A stretch of 34,482 nt of DNA from an uncultured Bacteroidota bacterium (GTDB lineage: Bacteria > Bacteroidota > Bacteroidia > Flavobacteriales > Flavobacteriaceae), in assembly GCA_902554655.1 (NCBI GenBank), contig CACDPE010000012.1, forward strand, positions 1 through 34,482. Reading direction: 5' to 3'. Of the stretch, positions 17,291 through 28,118 are shown piece by piece. Each line of letters begins with the position of its first letter. Within the stretch, counting starts at the first letter, position 1. The notes beneath the pieces were generated by a model. The model saw nothing but the letters and a program-made list of their open reading frames with translations, was not told where the DNA came from and did not search any database. The position numbers and the translations under genes are program-made.

Positions 17291-18705
17291 ACTGATATAT
17301 ATCTAAAAATTTTTTTCATAATTCTAAACGAAAGCGATTTTTGATTAACCTTATATTTGAAATTTAGATCTAAGAATTTAGATTTAACAATGTAAGGTTT
17401 AAAATGGCTAAAAGTATTAAAAGATTCCTTTCCATGATATTTTCCCTGACCTGAATCTCCAATTCCACCAAAGGGTAGTTTGTGATTTATAATTTGTCCA
17501 ATTGTATCATTAATTGCACCACCTCCAAAAGAAAAATCTTGCATTAGTTTTTCACCAAATTTCTTTCTGTTTGTAAACACATAAAAAGCTAGTGGGTTTT
17601 TATAAAAATTTAAAATATTGTATAATTCATCATCATTATTATATTCGACGATTGGAAGAATAGGTCCAAAAATTTCTTCCTCAAGAAGTTTATTTTTATC
17701 ATTTTCAATTTCAACAATTGTAGGTTCAAAAAACTTAGTTTTAACATTAAAATTTCCACCATAAATTATTTTACTGTTATCCATTAAATCTTTTAATCTT
17801 TCAACATGTTTCGAGCTTATAATTTTAGAATAGTTTGATGAATTATAGGCATCAGAATTATATATTTTTTTAAGTCTATCAATTAATAAGCTTGTAAATT
17901 TATCTTTATTATTTTTGTGACACAAAATAAAATCAGGAGCAATACAAGTTTGACCACAATTTAAGAACTTGCCCCAAACTATTCTTTTTACAGCAACTTT
18001 TAAGTTTACTTTTTCATCAATTACACAAGGATTCTTTCCGCCAAGTTCAAGTGTAACTGGGGTTAGGTTTTTTGCAGCTTTTTTAGCTACAATCTTTCCA
18101 ATTTTGGTACTTCCAGTAAAAAATATGTAATCCCAATTTAAATCTAAAAGATCTGAACCAACTTCAGGTCCTCCTAGTACAACATCTACATGTCTTTTAT
18201 CAAAACTTTCATTGATAATTTTTTTTAAAAGCTTGGAAGTGCTTTTAGAATATTCCGAAGGTTTTAATATTACAGTATTTCCTGCTGATACTGCTCCTAT
18301 AATTGGTGAAATCGCTAATTGAAAAGGATAATTCCATGGCGATATATTCAAAATTGTTCCATATGGTTCTGGCAATATATAATCCGATGATAAAAAATTA
18401 ATTAATGAAGATGAAATTCTTTTTTTTGATGACCATTTATTTATGTTTTTTAGTGCCAAATTTATTTCATTGTAAAGTAATGAGATCTCGGAAAAATAAG
18501 TTTCGGCCTCACTTTTACCTAAATCTTCTTTTAAAGCTTTAAAAATTTCATTTTCATATTTAATGATATTTGCTTTTAACCTTTTTAATGAATTGATTCT
18601 AAATGATATAGGGTATGTTTTTTTTGAATTAAAAAACTCCTTTTGCTTCTTATGTAAAATGTAATGTTTTTTCAATTTCGATATCAAAAATATATTTATT
18701 TTCAA
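17287..18705 (-). CDS. Aldehyde dehydrogenase, ALDH3-like
   Basis: This enzyme oxidises an aldehyde to its acid with NAD(P)+. Motifs are complete: N125 in SPWNYPF, the cofactor segment FTGSTKIG, general base E220 in ELGGKNP, and nucleophile C254 in GQTC. The C-terminal PFGGIGDSGQGKYHG and a hydrophobic/basic tail resemble ALDH3 (fatty aldehyde type) enzymes, some of which are membrane-associated. The length is 472 residues. The start is TTG at 18705; no nearby ATG fits the family N terminus. The substrate is not determined by sequence. The gene is divergent from ilvD with 97 bp between them. Confidence 0.9.
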   Translation of the reverse strand: MKINIFLISKLKKHYILHKKQKEFFNSKKTYPISFRINSLKRLKANIIKYENEIFKALKEDLGKSEAETYFSEISLLYNEINLALKNINKWSSKKRISSSLINFLSSDYILPEPYGTILNISPWNYPFQLAISPIIGAVSAGNTVILKPSEYSKSTSKLLKKIINESFDKRHVDVVLGGPEVGSDLLDLNWDYIFFTGSTKIGKIVAKKAAKNLTPVTLELGGKNPCVIDEKVNLKVAVKRIVWGKFLNCGQTCIAPDFILCHKNNKDKFTSLLIDRLKKIYNSDAYNSSNYSKIISSKHVERLKDLMDNSKIIYGGNFNVKTKFFEPTIVEIENDKNKLLEEEIFGPILPIVEYNNDDELYNILNFYKNPLAFYVFTNRKKFGEKLMQDFSFGGGAINDTIGQIINHKLPFGGIGDSGQGKYHGKESFNTFSHFKPYIVKSKFLDLNFKYKVNQKSLSFRIMKKIFRYISV

Positions 18706-18802
18706 TATAATAAGATATTGTTAGATAATAATAGATAATTAAGAACATAAATACTATATTTACTTTTTACTCCATTTATATGGAGTTTTTTTTTACTCAT
18801 TA
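18706..18802. promoter_or_regulatory. ALDH/ilvD divergent region with ilv leader
   Basis: This 97-bp region holds the promoters of the divergent ALDH gene and ilv operon and the ilv terminator hairpin. TATATTTA at 18755-18762 resembles a -7 box; another copy at 18691-18698 lies at the edge of the ALDH gene. Neither has a clear -33 element, so the ilv start site cannot be placed. I find no convincing leader ORF rich in Ile, Leu or Val. Confidence 0.5.
18769..18794 (+). terminator. Intrinsic terminator just before ilvD (candidate attenuator)
   Basis: ACTCCAT (18769-18775) pairs perfectly with ATGGAGT (18780-18786) around the loop TTAT. The stem is followed by nine T residues (18786-18794). The T tract makes it directional, toward ilvD. 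The gene upstream is on the other strand, so the only transcript this could end is the ilv leader itself. That makes it a candidate attenuator. The ilvD ATG is 8 bp after the T tract. Confidence 0.7.
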
Positions 18803-18803
18803 A
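18780..18803 (+). CDS. Mini-ORF overlapping the ilvD start (MEFFFTH)
   Basis: ATG at 18780, in the 3' arm of the terminator stem, opens a seven-residue ORF, MEFFFTH. Its TAA at 18801 overlaps the ilvD ATG at 18803 by one base. Translation of it would couple to ilvD and would cover the terminator. It may also be chance: the three Phe codons are simply the T tract. Confidence 0.25.
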   Translation: MEFFFTH

Positions 18804-20473
18804 TGGAGCTAAATAAGTATAGTAAAGTAATTACAACACACGGTTCTCAGCCAGCTGCCCAAGCTATGTTGCATGCTATTGGATTGAAAAAAGATGATTT
18901 TAAAAAACCTTTCATAGGAATTGCTAGTACGGGCTACGAGGGTAATCCATGTAATATGCATTTAAATGACTTATCCACGCAAATAAAAAAAACAATTGAT
19001 TCTAAACTTGCAGTGCCCTTAATATTTAATACCATTGGAATAAGTGATGGTATATCTATGGGAACTGATGGAATGAAATTTTCTCTTCCATCTCGAGAAA
19101 TTATAGCTGACTCAATTGAGTCTGTAGTTTCAGGGATGTCTTATGATGCATTAATTTCTGTTGTCGGATGTGATAAAAATATGCCTGGTGCTCTAATGGC
19201 GATGATTAGATTAAATAGACCTTCAATTTTGGTTTATGGCGGTACAATTGCTCCTGGCTGTTATAAGGGAAAAAAATTAGATGTAGTTTCAGCTTTTGAA
19301 GCTTGGGGAGAAAAAGTTTCAGGAAAAATTAGTGATGAAGACTATGATAATGTAATTAGTAAATCATGTCCTGGACCGGGAGCTTGTGGAGGAATGTACA
19401 CTGCAAACACAATGGCATCAGCAATTGAAGCTATGGGTTTGTCTTTACCATTTAATTCTTCAAATCCAGCTGTAAGCAGACATAAAGTTGAAGAAAAAAA
19501 AATAATTTCAAAATCAATACTAAATCTAATAGAAAAAGATATAAAGCCCTTAGACATTTTAACAAAAAGTTCGGTTGAAAACGCTGTAAAGTTAATAACC
19601 GTGTTAGGTGGATCAACGAATGCGGTTTTACATATCTTAGCTATTTGCAAAACTGCTAATATTGATTTTACAATTAATGATTTTCAAAGAATTTCAAATA
19701 ACACTCCGTATTTAGCTGATTTGAAGCCAAGTGGGAAATTTTTGATGGAAGACTTACATAATGCAGGTGGGATTCCTGCTGTTATGAAATTTATGTTAGA
19801 TAATAATATGCTAGACGGCGATTGTTTAACAGTAACCGGAAAATCTATTGAGGAAAATTTAAATGAAATAAACGGGTTGAAGAAAAATCAAAAAATAATA
19901 ATGCCAATTAATAAACCTATTAAAAAAACCGGTCATATTAGAATATTATATGGAAATTTAGCTGGCAATGGTTCTGTTGCTAAAATTACGGGGAAAGAAG
20001 GTCTCTATTTTAAAGGTTCCGCTAAAGTTTTTAATTCAGAAGTTGAAGCTAACAATGCTATAAGTAAGGGATCAATAAAAAAAGGTGACGTAATCGTAAT
20101 TAGATACGAAGGTCCAAAGGGAGGACCAGGAATGCCTGAAATGTTAAAACCAACATCTGCTATTGTTGGTGCTGGATTAGGTAAAGATGTAGCCTTAATT
20201 ACCGATGGAAGATTTTCTGGTGGAACTCATGGTTTTGTAGTTGGTCATATAAGCCCTGAGGCTTTTGTTGGAGGTAATATAGCTTTAATTAATAATAATG
20301 ATACGATCGTTATTGATGCTGAAAAAAATGAAATTAATGTTATGATTGATAGCTATGAATTAGAAAAAAGAAGAAAAAGTTGGTCTAAACCTAAATTAAA
20401 TATTTCAAACGGCACATTAACTAAATACTCAAAATTAGTTTCTGATGCGTCGAATGGATGTGTAACTATTTAA
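18803..20473 (+). CDS. ilvD: Dihydroxy-acid dehydratase
   Basis: This iron-sulfur enzyme dehydrates dihydroxyisovalerate and dihydroxymethylvalerate to the 2-oxo acids, the penultimate step of valine and isoleucine synthesis. Three cluster-related cysteines are in place: C50 in GNPCNMH, C123 in VGCDKNMPG and C195 in [14 protein letters not shown]. The C-terminal [10 protein letters not shown] and GHISPEA motifs are intact. Length is 556 residues, normal. The ATG at 18803 gives the MELNKYSK N terminus expected in flavobacteria. ilvB follows after 11 bp. Confidence 0.96.
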   Translation: MELNKYSKVITTHGSQPAAQAMLHAIGLKKDDFKKPFIGIASTGYEGNPCNMHLNDLSTQIKKTIDSKLAVPLIFNTIGISDGISMGTDGMKFSLPSREIIADSIESVVSGMSYDALISVVGCDKNMPGALMAMIRLNRPSILVYGGTIAPGCYKGKKLDVVSAFEAWGEKVSGKISDEDYDNVISKSCPGPGACGGMYTANTMASAIEAMGLSLPFNSSNPAVSRHKVEEKKIISKSILNLIEKDIKPLDILTKSSVENAVKLITVLGGSTNAVLHILAICKTANIDFTINDFQRISNNTPYLADLKPSGKFLMEDLHNAGGIPAVMKFMLDNNMLDGDCLTVTGKSIEENLNEINGLKKNQKIIMPINKPIKKTGHIRILYGNLAGNGSVAKITGKEGLYFKGSAKVFNSEVEANNAISKGSIKKGDVIVIRYEGPKGGPGMPEMLKPTSAIVGAGLGKDVALITDGRFSGGTHGFVVGHISPEAFVGGNIALINNNDTIVIDAEKNEINVMIDSYELEKRRKSWSKPKLNISNGTLTKYSKLVSDASNGCVTI

Positions 20474-20484
20474 ACTAAACTATA

Positions 20485-22176
20485 TTGAAAAATATATCTG
20501 GAGCAGAGGCAGTAATTAGATCCTTAATAAGTGAAGGTGTTGATGTATTATTCGGATATCCTGGAGGAGCAATCATGCCTGTATATGACGAACTTTATAA
20601 ATTTGAAAAAGAAATAAATCATATTTTAGTTCGTCACGAACAAGGCGCTACTCACGCTGCACAAGGGTATGCTAGATCCTCAGGAAAAGTAGGAGTTGCT
20701 ATTGCCACGTCTGGACCTGGAGCTACAAATCTTGTTACTGGAATTGCTGACGCGCAAATTGACTCAACTCCTATGGTTTGCATTACAGGTCAAGTAGCAA
20801 CATACCTATTAGGATCTGATGCTTTTCAAGAAACTGATATAATTGGTATCTCAACCCCTGTAACTAAATGGAATTACCAAATAACTAAAGCCTCAGAAAT
20901 AGCTGAGATTTTTGCAAAGGCATTTTTTATAGCTAAATCTGGAAGACCAGGACCTGTTTTAATTGATATTACCAAGGATGCTCAATTTGAGATGGTTGAT
21001 AATTTTAAATATAAAAAATGTAATAAAGTAAGAAGTTATATTTCAATCCCAGAAACAGATTCTAAATCAATTTCTGATGCTGCGGCACTAATTAATAAAT
21101 CCAAAAAACCTTTTATAGTTTGGGGTCAAGGTGTCATTTTAGGAAATGCTGAAAAAGAGTTTACTGAGTTTATTGATAAATCTGGAATACCATCAGCATG
21201 GACTATTTTGGGTTTGTCTGCAATTCCAACTGACCATCCTTTAAATGTTGGAATGCTTGGAATGCACGGCAATTATGGCCCTAACAAATTAACAAATGAA
21301 TGTGATTTATTAATTGCAATAGGAATGAGATTTGATGATAGAGTAACTGGAGATTTAAAAACCTATGCGAGACAAGCTAAAATAATTCATTTTGAAATTG
21401 ACCCAGCTGAAATAAATAAAAATGTTAAAGTTGATGTTCCTGTTCTTGGAGATGTAAAAAAAACATTAAAAAAAATCTTACCTAAAATTATCAAAAAGAA
21501 TCACTCATCATGGATTGAAAAATTCAGAGAACTTAATAAAATTGAATTTAAAAAAGTTATCGATACTGAGTATAATAAAACTAGCGGGGGACTTTCAATG
21601 GCTGAAGTGATAAAATCTATTAATCAAAACACCAACGGTGAATCTATTTTAGTGACTGATGTAGGACAACATCAAATGGTAGCATGTAGATACACAAAAT
21701 TTAATAAAAGTAAATCAAATATTACTTCTGGAGGCTTAGGTACTATGGGATTTGCACTTCCTGCAGCTCTCGGAGCTAAAATCGGAGACCAAAAAAGAGA
21801 AGTTATTGCTGTAATTGGTGATGGAGGATTTCAAATGACAATTCAAGAGCTAGGAACGATTTTTCAAACAAAAGCTGCAGTTAAAATTATAATACTAAAT
21901 AATAATTTTTTAGGAATGGTTAGACAATGGCAACAACTTTTCTTTGAAAAAAGATACGCTTCCACGGAAATGATAAATCCTGATTTTGTTGCTATTGCTA
22001 AAGGATACTTCATAGAATCTAGTAAGGTTTCAATTAGAGAAAATTTGAATAAAGAGATAATTAAAATGTTGAATCATGATGGACCATACTTGTTAGAAGT
22101 GATAATTGAGAAAGAAGAAAATGTATTTCCTATGATACCAACTGGATCTTCAGTCGCTGACATAAGACTTGAATAA
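20485..22176 (+). CDS. ilvB: Acetolactate synthase, catalytic subunit
   Basis: This ThDP- and FAD-dependent enzyme condenses pyruvate with pyruvate or 2-oxobutyrate, the committed step of branched-chain synthesis. Catalytic E52 lies in RHEQGATHAAQGYA. The FAD/substrate segment SGPGATNLVTGIADA and the ThDP motif GDGGFQM..NNNFLGMVRQWQ near residue 445-475 are all present. Length is 563 residues. The start is TTG at 20485; no ATG in this frame precedes MKNISGAEAV. Its stop overlaps the ilvN ATG by one base. Confidence 0.96.
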   Translation: MKNISGAEAVIRSLISEGVDVLFGYPGGAIMPVYDELYKFEKEINHILVRHEQGATHAAQGYARSSGKVGVAIATSGPGATNLVTGIADAQIDSTPMVCITGQVATYLLGSDAFQETDIIGISTPVTKWNYQITKASEIAEIFAKAFFIAKSGRPGPVLIDITKDAQFEMVDNFKYKKCNKVRSYISIPETDSKSISDAAALINKSKKPFIVWGQGVILGNAEKEFTEFIDKSGIPSAWTILGLSAIPTDHPLNVGMLGMHGNYGPNKLTNECDLLIAIGMRFDDRVTGDLKTYARQAKIIHFEIDPAEINKNVKVDVPVLGDVKKTLKKILPKIIKKNHSSWIEKFRELNKIEFKKVIDTEYNKTSGGLSMAEVIKSINQNTNGESILVTDVGQHQMVACRYTKFNKSKSNITSGGLGTMGFALPAALGAKIGDQKREVIAVIGDGGFQMTIQELGTIFQTKAAVKIIILNNNFLGMVRQWQQLFFEKRYASTEMINPDFVAIAKGYFIESSKVSIRENLNKEIIKMLNHDGPYLLEVIIEKEENVFPMIPTGSSVADIRLE

Positions 22177-22688
22177 TGAATAATACAAATTATACAATAT
22201 CAATTTATACTGAAAATAATGTTGGTCTATTAAATAGAATTTCTGCAATATTTTTAAAAAGACATATAAATATTAATAGTATAACATGCTCTGAATCTGA
22301 AATTTCTAACGTTTACAGATTCATAATTGTAGTGAATGTTAATGATTTACAGATTTTAAAACTTGTTAGACAGATTGAAAAACAAATTGAAGTTATTGCC
22401 GCTTTCTTTCACACTGATGATGAAACGATATTTTTGGAAACCGCTTTATACAAGGTTAAGTCCAAATCTTTATTTGAAGAGCGACAGATACAAAATATCA
22501 TTAAGGAAAGTAGGGCAAATATGGTTACTGTTAAGCCAGATTTTTTTGTTATTGAAAAAACTGGTTGGAGAGATGAAACTGAAGATCTCTACCAAAAGCT
22601 TAAACCTTATGGTCTTTTGCAGTTTGTAAGATCTGGAAGAATATCAGTGTCAAAAAAATCAATGGAAATATCAAAATTTTTAAAATAA
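22176..22688 (+). CDS. ilvN: Acetolactate synthase, regulatory subunit
   Basis: This small subunit activates IlvB and confers feedback inhibition by valine. An N-terminal ACT domain spans about residues 6-75 ([18 protein letters not shown] at its start). The C-terminal half contains the typical FLETALYKV and EKTGWRDE-like segments. Length is 170 residues, which is the usual size. The TAATG junction with ilvB indicates coupled translation and matched subunit production. ilvC follows after 5 bp. Confidence 0.93.
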   Translation: MNNTNYTISIYTENNVGLLNRISAIFLKRHININSITCSESEISNVYRFIIVVNVNDLQILKLVRQIEKQIEVIAAFFHTDDETIFLETALYKVKSKSLFEERQIQNIIKESRANMVTVKPDFFVIEKTGWRDETEDLYQKLKPYGLLQFVRSGRISVSKKSMEISKFLK

Positions 22689-22693
22689 AAAAT

Positions 22694-24163
22694 ATGGAAA
22701 ATTATTTTAATACTCTTAGTAATTCTGAAAAAAGAAAACAACTCAATATGTGCAGATTCATGAATAATGATGAATTTTCAGATGGTGTTAGTTCACTACT
22801 AGGAAAAAAAATTGTTATTGTAGGTTGTGGAGCTCAAGGATTGAATCAAGGTCTTAATATGAGAGATTCTGGTTTAGATATTTCATATGTGTTAAGACAA
22901 TCTTCAATTGATTCTAAAAAACAATCTTTCATCAATGCAACTGAAAATAATTTTGTTGTTGGTAATTTTAAAGAATTAATACCTAATGCTGATCTAGTAA
23001 TTAATCTAGCACCTGATAAAAACCATACTTCTGTTGTTAATCAAGTTGTACCTTTAATGAAAAAAAATTCTATTCTATCATACTCACACGGTTTTAATAT
23101 TGTGGAGGAAGGAACAATTATAAGAGATGATATTACAGTTATTATGGTTGCTCCAAAATGTCCAGGAACTGAGGTTAGAGAAGAGTTTTTAAGAGGTTTT
23201 GGAGTTCCTACATTAATTGCTGTACACCCGGAAAATGATCCAAACAAAAATGGGTTAGAAATTGCAAAATCATATGCAGTTGCTACCGGTGGTCATCGTG
23301 CCGGTGTACTTGAGTCATCCTTTGTCGCTGAAGTTAAATCTGATTTGATGGGTGAGCAAACAATACTGTGTGGTGTACTTCAAACTGGTTCATTACTATG
23401 TTTTCAAAAAATGATCTCGAATGGTATGGACCCATCATATTCTGTAAAATTAATTCAATATGGATGGGAGACGATAACTGAGGAATTAAAACATAATGGA
23501 ATAACAGGAATGATAAATAGATTAGATAATGAATCTAGATTTGCCGTTCATATTATATCAAATGAACTTAAAGAAATCATGACTCCATTGTTTAATAAAC
23601 ATATGAGTGATATTTTAGATGGAACATTTTCATCTGAAATGATGGAAGATTGGGATAATGAAGATAAAAATTTATTGAAATGGAGAGAAGAAACAGGAAA
23701 AACCTTATTTGAAAAGACTGATGAAAGCTCAAAAACGATTTCAAATCAAGAGTTTTTTGATCATGGTATTTTGATGGTTGCTTTTGTAAAATCTGGTGTT
23801 GAACTTGCCTTTGAAACAATGGTTAAAAACGGAATTATTGATGAATCTGCTTACTATGAATCCTTACATGAACTTCCTCTAATTGCTAATTTAGTTGCAA
23901 GAAAAAAACTTTATGAAATGAATAGAATAATTTCAGATACAGCTGAATACGGATGTTATTTATTTAATCATAAATGTCTTCCATTGCTAAGTGAGTACGT
24001 AAAAAATCTTAACAGAGGATTTATTGGAGAACCTATTAGGACAACAGAAACGTTTGATATTGGAACATTAGAAAATTTAGATAAAATAAGTGAAAATCAT
24101 CCCATTGAAAAAGTAGGTAAAATTCTCAGGAGAAATATGAGCGCCATGAAAAAACTAAAATAA
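22694..24163 (+). CDS. ilvC: Ketol-acid reductoisomerase, class II (long form)
   Basis: This enzyme isomerises and reduces acetolactate or acetohydroxybutyrate with NADPH and Mg2+. At 489 residues it is the long class II form with a duplicated C-terminal domain. The Rossmann motif [18 protein letters not shown] is near residues 38-56, and basic/polar residues that usually select NADPH follow it ([14 protein letters not shown]). [11 protein letters not shown] and the acidic Mg2+-binding segments ([12 protein letters not shown]) are present. The N-terminal NMCRFM segment fits the family. Confidence 0.95.
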   Translation: MENYFNTLSNSEKRKQLNMCRFMNNDEFSDGVSSLLGKKIVIVGCGAQGLNQGLNMRDSGLDISYVLRQSSIDSKKQSFINATENNFVVGNFKELIPNADLVINLAPDKNHTSVVNQVVPLMKKNSILSYSHGFNIVEEGTIIRDDITVIMVAPKCPGTEVREEFLRGFGVPTLIAVHPENDPNKNGLEIAKSYAVATGGHRAGVLESSFVAEVKSDLMGEQTILCGVLQTGSLLCFQKMISNGMDPSYSVKLIQYGWETITEELKHNGITGMINRLDNESRFAVHIISNELKEIMTPLFNKHMSDILDGTFSSEMMEDWDNEDKNLLKWREETGKTLFEKTDESSKTISNQEFFDHGILMVAFVKSGVELAFETMVKNGIIDESAYYESLHELPLIANLVARKKLYEMNRIISDTAEYGCYLFNHKCLPLLSEYVKNLNRGFIGEPIRTTETFDIGTLENLDKISENHPIEKVGKILRRNMSAMKKLK

Positions 24164-24168
24164 AAGAT

Positions 24169-25410
24169 GTGATTCCAATTGACGAAATAAAAAAAGCCAT
24201 TTCGAACTTAAATAATATAATTTTAAGCACACCTCTTAATTTAATTGATAGTTATTCAAATAAATATTCATCAAATGTTTATGTTAAAAGGGAAGATCTT
24301 CAAATAACAAGATCTTTTAAAATTAGAGGTTCCTACAACAAAATTTTTTCGCTAAATAATGAAGAAAAAAAAAGGGGGGTAGTTTGTTCTAGTGCTGGAA
24401 ACCATGCCCAAGGTGTTTCATTTTCATGCAATAAATTAAAAATTAATGGAACAATATTTATGCCTAATACTACTCCAACAATAAAGGTTAATAAGGTTAA
24501 GGAATTTGGTGGAAAATACATCAAAGTTAAACTAATAGGAGATTCTTACGATGATTGTTACAAAGATGCTATTGAATACTCAAATAAAAATAAAAAAATA
24601 TTTATTCACCCTTTTGATGATGAAAAGGTGATTTCTGGACAAGGAACACTAGCATATGAAATTTATAAAGAATTAAGTGATACAATTGATTACATGTTTA
24701 TTCCAATTGGTGGTGGTGGACTAGTATCTGGATTTATATCTGTTTTTAAAAAACTTTCCCCAAAAACCAAAATAATTGGAGTAGAACCAACCGGTGCAGC
24801 ATCAATGCATGTTTCTTTAAATAAAAAAAGATTAGTTGAATTAAAAGAAATTGACACTTTTGTAGATGGAGCAGCTGTAAAAAAATCTGGAAAAATTGCA
24901 TTTGAACTTTGTAAAAAATATTTAGATGGCATAATTCTTGTCCCAGAAGGTTATATTTGCCAAACTATTCTAGATATGTATAATAATGATGGCATCATTG
25001 CAGAACCCGCAGGAGCTATGAGTTTAGCTTCTCTCGATTTTTACAAAAACAAAATAAAGAACAAAAAGGTTTTATGTCTTGTTTGTGGTGGTAATAATGA
25101 TATTACTAGAATGGGAATAATCAAAGAGAAAGCTCTATTACATTCAAACCTTAAACATTACTTTATCATTAAATTTCCTCAAAGAGCAGGTGCTCTAAAA
25201 GATTTTGTAACTAATATACTTGGACCAAATGATGATATAACATACTTTGAGTATTCAAAAAAAACGAACAAAGAAAACGGTCCAGCAGTTGTTGGAATTC
25301 AACTAGAAAACCAAAATGATCTCAAACCTCTAATCAAGAAAATGAAAAAGTATAATTTCTACAGTGGTTATATAAATTCTGATGAATCACTTTTTAATTT
25401 TTTAATATAA
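24169..25410 (+). CDS. ilvA: Threonine deaminase
   Basis: This PLP enzyme converts threonine to 2-oxobutyrate, the isoleucine-specific entry step. The PLP lysine is K51 in [12 protein letters not shown]. The tetraglycine phosphate loop [11 protein letters not shown] lies near residue 175-185. The C-terminal ACT-like regulatory part is present ([24 protein letters not shown] in pieces), so isoleucine control is likely. Length is 413 residues. The start is GTG at 24169: the ATG two bases upstream is out of frame and is followed at once by TGA. An A8-G6 run near residues 66-70 is a possible slippage site. Confidence 0.93.
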   Translation: MIPIDEIKKAISNLNNIILSTPLNLIDSYSNKYSSNVYVKREDLQITRSFKIRGSYNKIFSLNNEEKKRGVVCSSAGNHAQGVSFSCNKLKINGTIFMPNTTPTIKVNKVKEFGGKYIKVKLIGDSYDDCYKDAIEYSNKNKKIFIHPFDDEKVISGQGTLAYEIYKELSDTIDYMFIPIGGGGLVSGFISVFKKLSPKTKIIGVEPTGAASMHVSLNKKRLVELKEIDTFVDGAAVKKSGKIAFELCKKYLDGIILVPEGYICQTILDMYNNDGIIAEPAGAMSLASLDFYKNKIKNKKVLCLVCGGNNDITRMGIIKEKALLHSNLKHYFIIKFPQRAGALKDFVTNILGPNDDITYFEYSKKTNKENGPAVVGIQLENQNDLKPLIKKMKKYNFYSGYINSDESLFNFLI

Positions 25411-26993
25411 TGAAACACACTATACCAAGTAAATATTCAATAAATAAACCAATAAATCATAAGACTTTTCTAATAAATGGAGAGATTGGTGAATGGAATG
25501 GAGAGATGGTTGATGTATACTCAACAATTTTAAGCCAAAATGATGCGGATGAATATACATTTTTAGGAACTACACCCAAGATGGATGAAGCTCATGCTTT
25601 AATGGCACTAGATTCAGCAGATAATGCTTTCAAAAATGGAACAGGCAAATGGCCAACAATGAAAGTTTATGAAAGAATTAAATGCATGGAAAAATTTGTT
25701 TCAAAAATGAAATCAAAAAGAAGTGAAGTTGTTAAACTTTTAATGTGGGAAATTGGTAAAAATTTAAATGATTCTGAAAAAGAATTTGATCGAACAGTTG
25801 ATTACATAAATGAAACCATTGACGAATATAAAAGAATAGACAGAGATGGAGCTATTTTTAAAAACAACAATGGGGTAAGAGCTTTAATCAGAAGAGGGCC
25901 ACTCGGTGTAGTACTATGTTTAGGTCCATACAATTATCCATTAAATGAAACTTTTGCATTACTAATTCCTGCTATAATTATGGGTAATACAGCAATTTTT
26001 AAGCCTGCTAAACACGGTGTTCTTTTAATTGCTCCATTACTTGAGGCTTTTAAACAATCATTTCCTGCAGGAGTTGTAAATATTGTTTTTGGAAGAGGTC
26101 GTGAAATTGCGTCACCAATAATGAAAACTGGAAAAATTAATGTTTTGGCTTTAATTGGACACAGTTCATCGGCAAATTCTTTGCAACAACTGCATCCACA
26201 GCAAAATAGACTCAGATTAGTTCTAGGATTAGAGGCAAAAAATCCTGCAATAATTTTGGACGATGCTGATATGGATTTAACAATTAATGAGTGTATTAAC
26301 GGAACATTGTCTTTCAATGGACAAAGATGTACAGCTATTAAAATAATTTATGTAAGTGATAATATTCTTGATGAGTTTTTAGAAAAATTTTCAAAAAAAG
26401 TTGATAGTTTAAAGCTTGGATTACCTTGGGAAAATACTCTGTTAACCCCCTTGCCTGAACCCAACAAGCCAAGATATATTAAGTCATTGATTCAAGATGC
26501 AATTGATAAAGGTGCTAAAGTAATTAATAAACGTGGTGGTAAAACTAAGAAGAATTTTGTATTTCCAGCTATACTCTATCCAGTTAATAGTGATATGGAT
26601 GTTTATAATGAAGAACAATTTGGTCCAGTTATCCCAGTTGTTTCATTTAATAATATTGAAGAGCCTATTAAATATATGGCTGAGTCAAATTATGGTCAAC
26701 AGGTTAGTGTTTTTGGTAACAATGAGAGTAAAATTGGTCCACTTATTGATTCTTTAGTAAACTTAGTTTGCAGAGTAAATCTAAATAGTAGTTGTCAAAG
26801 AGGACCTGATGTGTTTCCGTTTACAGGAAGAAAAGATTCTGCAGTAGCTACTCTAAGTGTCCATGATGCCCTTAGGTCTTTTTCGATAAGAACATTTGTA
26901 GCTTCAAAAGACAATGATGAAAATAAAGAAATACTAAGAAAATTAATTGATAATAAAAAATCAAATTTTGTGAGAACCGATTACTATCTCTAA
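25410..26993 (+). CDS. gapN: NADP-dependent non-phosphorylating glyceraldehyde-3-phosphate dehydrogenase
   Basis: This ALDH-superfamily enzyme oxidises glyceraldehyde-3-phosphate directly to 3-phosphoglycerate with NADP+, gaining NADPH but no ATP. Key residues are N175 in [10 protein letters not shown]275 in GLEAKNP and C307 in FNGQRC. The 527-residue length and the C-terminal [20 protein letters not shown] region match flavobacterial proteins annotated as GapN. It overlaps the ilvA stop by one base (TAATGA), so it belongs to the ilv operon. Substrate assignment comes from family resemblance. It converges on dnaN with a 4-bp overlap. Confidence 0.85.
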   Translation: MKHTIPSKYSINKPINHKTFLINGEIGEWNGEMVDVYSTILSQNDADEYTFLGTTPKMDEAHALMALDSADNAFKNGTGKWPTMKVYERIKCMEKFVSKMKSKRSEVVKLLMWEIGKNLNDSEKEFDRTVDYINETIDEYKRIDRDGAIFKNNNGVRALIRRGPLGVVLCLGPYNYPLNETFALLIPAIIMGNTAIFKPAKHGVLLIAPLLEAFKQSFPAGVVNIVFGRGREIASPIMKTGKINVLALIGHSSSANSLQQLHPQQNRLRLVLGLEAKNPAIILDDADMDLTINECINGTLSFNGQRCTAIKIIYVSDNILDEFLEKFSKKVDSLKLGLPWENTLLTPLPEPNKPRYIKSLIQDAIDKGAKVINKRGGKTKKNFVFPAILYPVNSDMDVYNEEQFGPVIPVVSFNNIEEPIKYMAESNYGQQVSVFGNNESKIGPLIDSLVNLVCRVNLNSSCQRGPDVFPFTGRKDSAVATLSVHDALRSFSIRTFVASKDNDENKEILRKLIDNKKSNFVRTDYYL

Positions 26994-28105
26994 TTTAGCA
27001 TAATTGGCATAACTAACATTAAGATTTCCTCACTTTGATCATTTGATTCGATTGGTGATATAATTCCTGCTCTATTTGGAGATGACAGCTCTATTTTTAT
27101 TGACTTACTTTCCAAATTGTTAAGCATCTCATTAATAAACCTAGAGTTAAAACCAATTATTATATCTTCTCCGTCATAATTGCAATCAAGAATTTCTTCA
27201 GATTTGTTATTAAAATCTAAATCTTCTGCACTAACTTTTAATGAATTTCCTTTAATATCCAGTTTAATTTGATGAGTAGATTTACTAGAAAATATGCTTG
27301 CTCTTTTTGTGGCTTGTAATAATAAATTTCTATCAATTTCTAGTACATTTGGATTTTCTTTGGGTATAACAGCATCATAATTAGGGTATTTACCTTCAAT
27401 TAAACGGCAGAATAATTTGAAATTTGCAAAATTAAAAATTGCATTTGATTTATTAAATAAAATTTTAACTGTACCTGTGTCATCAGAAAAAATATTTTTC
27501 AAAATTGTTAAAGGCTTATTTGGAATGATAAACTCAACTGATTCGGAAGAATTAATATCAGATCTAGAATATTTAACAAGTTTATGAGCATCTGTGGCTA
27601 CAAAGCAGGACTTTGATGAATTAATTTGAAAAAAAACTCCTGACATGACTGGTCTTAAATCGTCGTTACCTGAGGCAAATAATGTAGATGATATGATCTT
27701 TTGTAAACTAATTGACTCAATATTTAATTCAGAAGCATCTTCTATAATTTGAAGTTTAGGATACTCTGATCCATCCATATAAGCAATTGCGTATTTACCA
27801 TTTGAAGAATTTATTTCAATAGTATTATTATTATTAATTGAAAAAGTTAATGGTTGTTCAGGTAATGTGCGTAAAATATCAATTAATAATTTAGCAGGAA
27901 TAGCAATTTTGTTTGTAATTGATGAATCAATTGTCATTTCACAAGACAAGGAAGTTTCTAAATCTGAAGACGTTATATTCAATGTATTATTGTCAATCTC
28001 AAAGAGAAAATTATCTAAAATAGGTAATGTGTTGTTAGTATTAAGTATGGACCCTAAAACTTGTAAATTTTTAAATAAAACAGAACTAGATAATATGAAT
28101 TTCAT
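26990..28105 (-). CDS. dnaN: DNA polymerase III sliding clamp (beta subunit)
   Basis: This is the ring-shaped processivity clamp that ties DNA polymerase III and other repair factors to DNA. The 371-residue protein has the three repeated clamp domains expected. Recognisable parts include the N-terminal [17 protein letters not shown], the central [12 protein letters not shown]-like segment ([16 protein letters not shown]), and the C-terminal VMPIMLN, which resembles the usual VMPMRL end. As usual in Bacteroidetes it is not beside dnaA. The ATG at 28105 lies 5 nt after a -7-like TATATTTA on the minus strand. Confidence 0.96.
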   Translation of the reverse strand: MKFILSSSVLFKNLQVLGSILNTNNTLPILDNFLFEIDNNTLNITSSDLETSLSCEMTIDSSITNKIAIPAKLLIDILRTLPEQPLTFSINNNNTIEINSSNGKYAIAYMDGSEYPKLQIIEDASELNIESISLQKIISSTLFASGNDDLRPVMSGVFFQINSSKSCFVATDAHKLVKYSRSDINSSESVEFIIPNKPLTILKNIFSDDTGTVKILFNKSNAIFNFANFKLFCRLIEGKYPNYDAVIPKENPNVLEIDRNLLLQATKRASIFSSKSTHQIKLDIKGNSLKVSAEDLDFNNKSEEILDCNYDGEDIIIGFNSRFINEMLNNLESKSIKIELSSPNRAGIISPIESNDQSEEILMLVMPIMLN

Positions 28106-28110
28106 ATCTA

Positions 28111-28118
28111 TAAATATA
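28111..28118 (-). promoter_or_regulatory. -7-like box before dnaN (TATATTTA)
   Basis: On the minus strand TATATTTA matches TAnnTTTG except for the last base. It sits 5 nt before the dnaN ATG in the 52-bp gap after the SAM hydroxide adenosyltransferase gene. dnaN may therefore be transcribed without a leader. Confidence 0.4.

Noticed and set aside
18664-18738. A 24-residue plus-strand ORF before ilvD as an Ile/Leu leader peptide
   Set aside because: It mostly overlaps the ALDH start antisense, has few Ile/Leu and no Val codons, and ends 30 bp before the terminator, so it is probably chance.
25934-26317. Antisense ORF of 127 codons over gapN
   Set aside because: A shadow of the conserved gapN reading frame with no recognisable domain or promoter.
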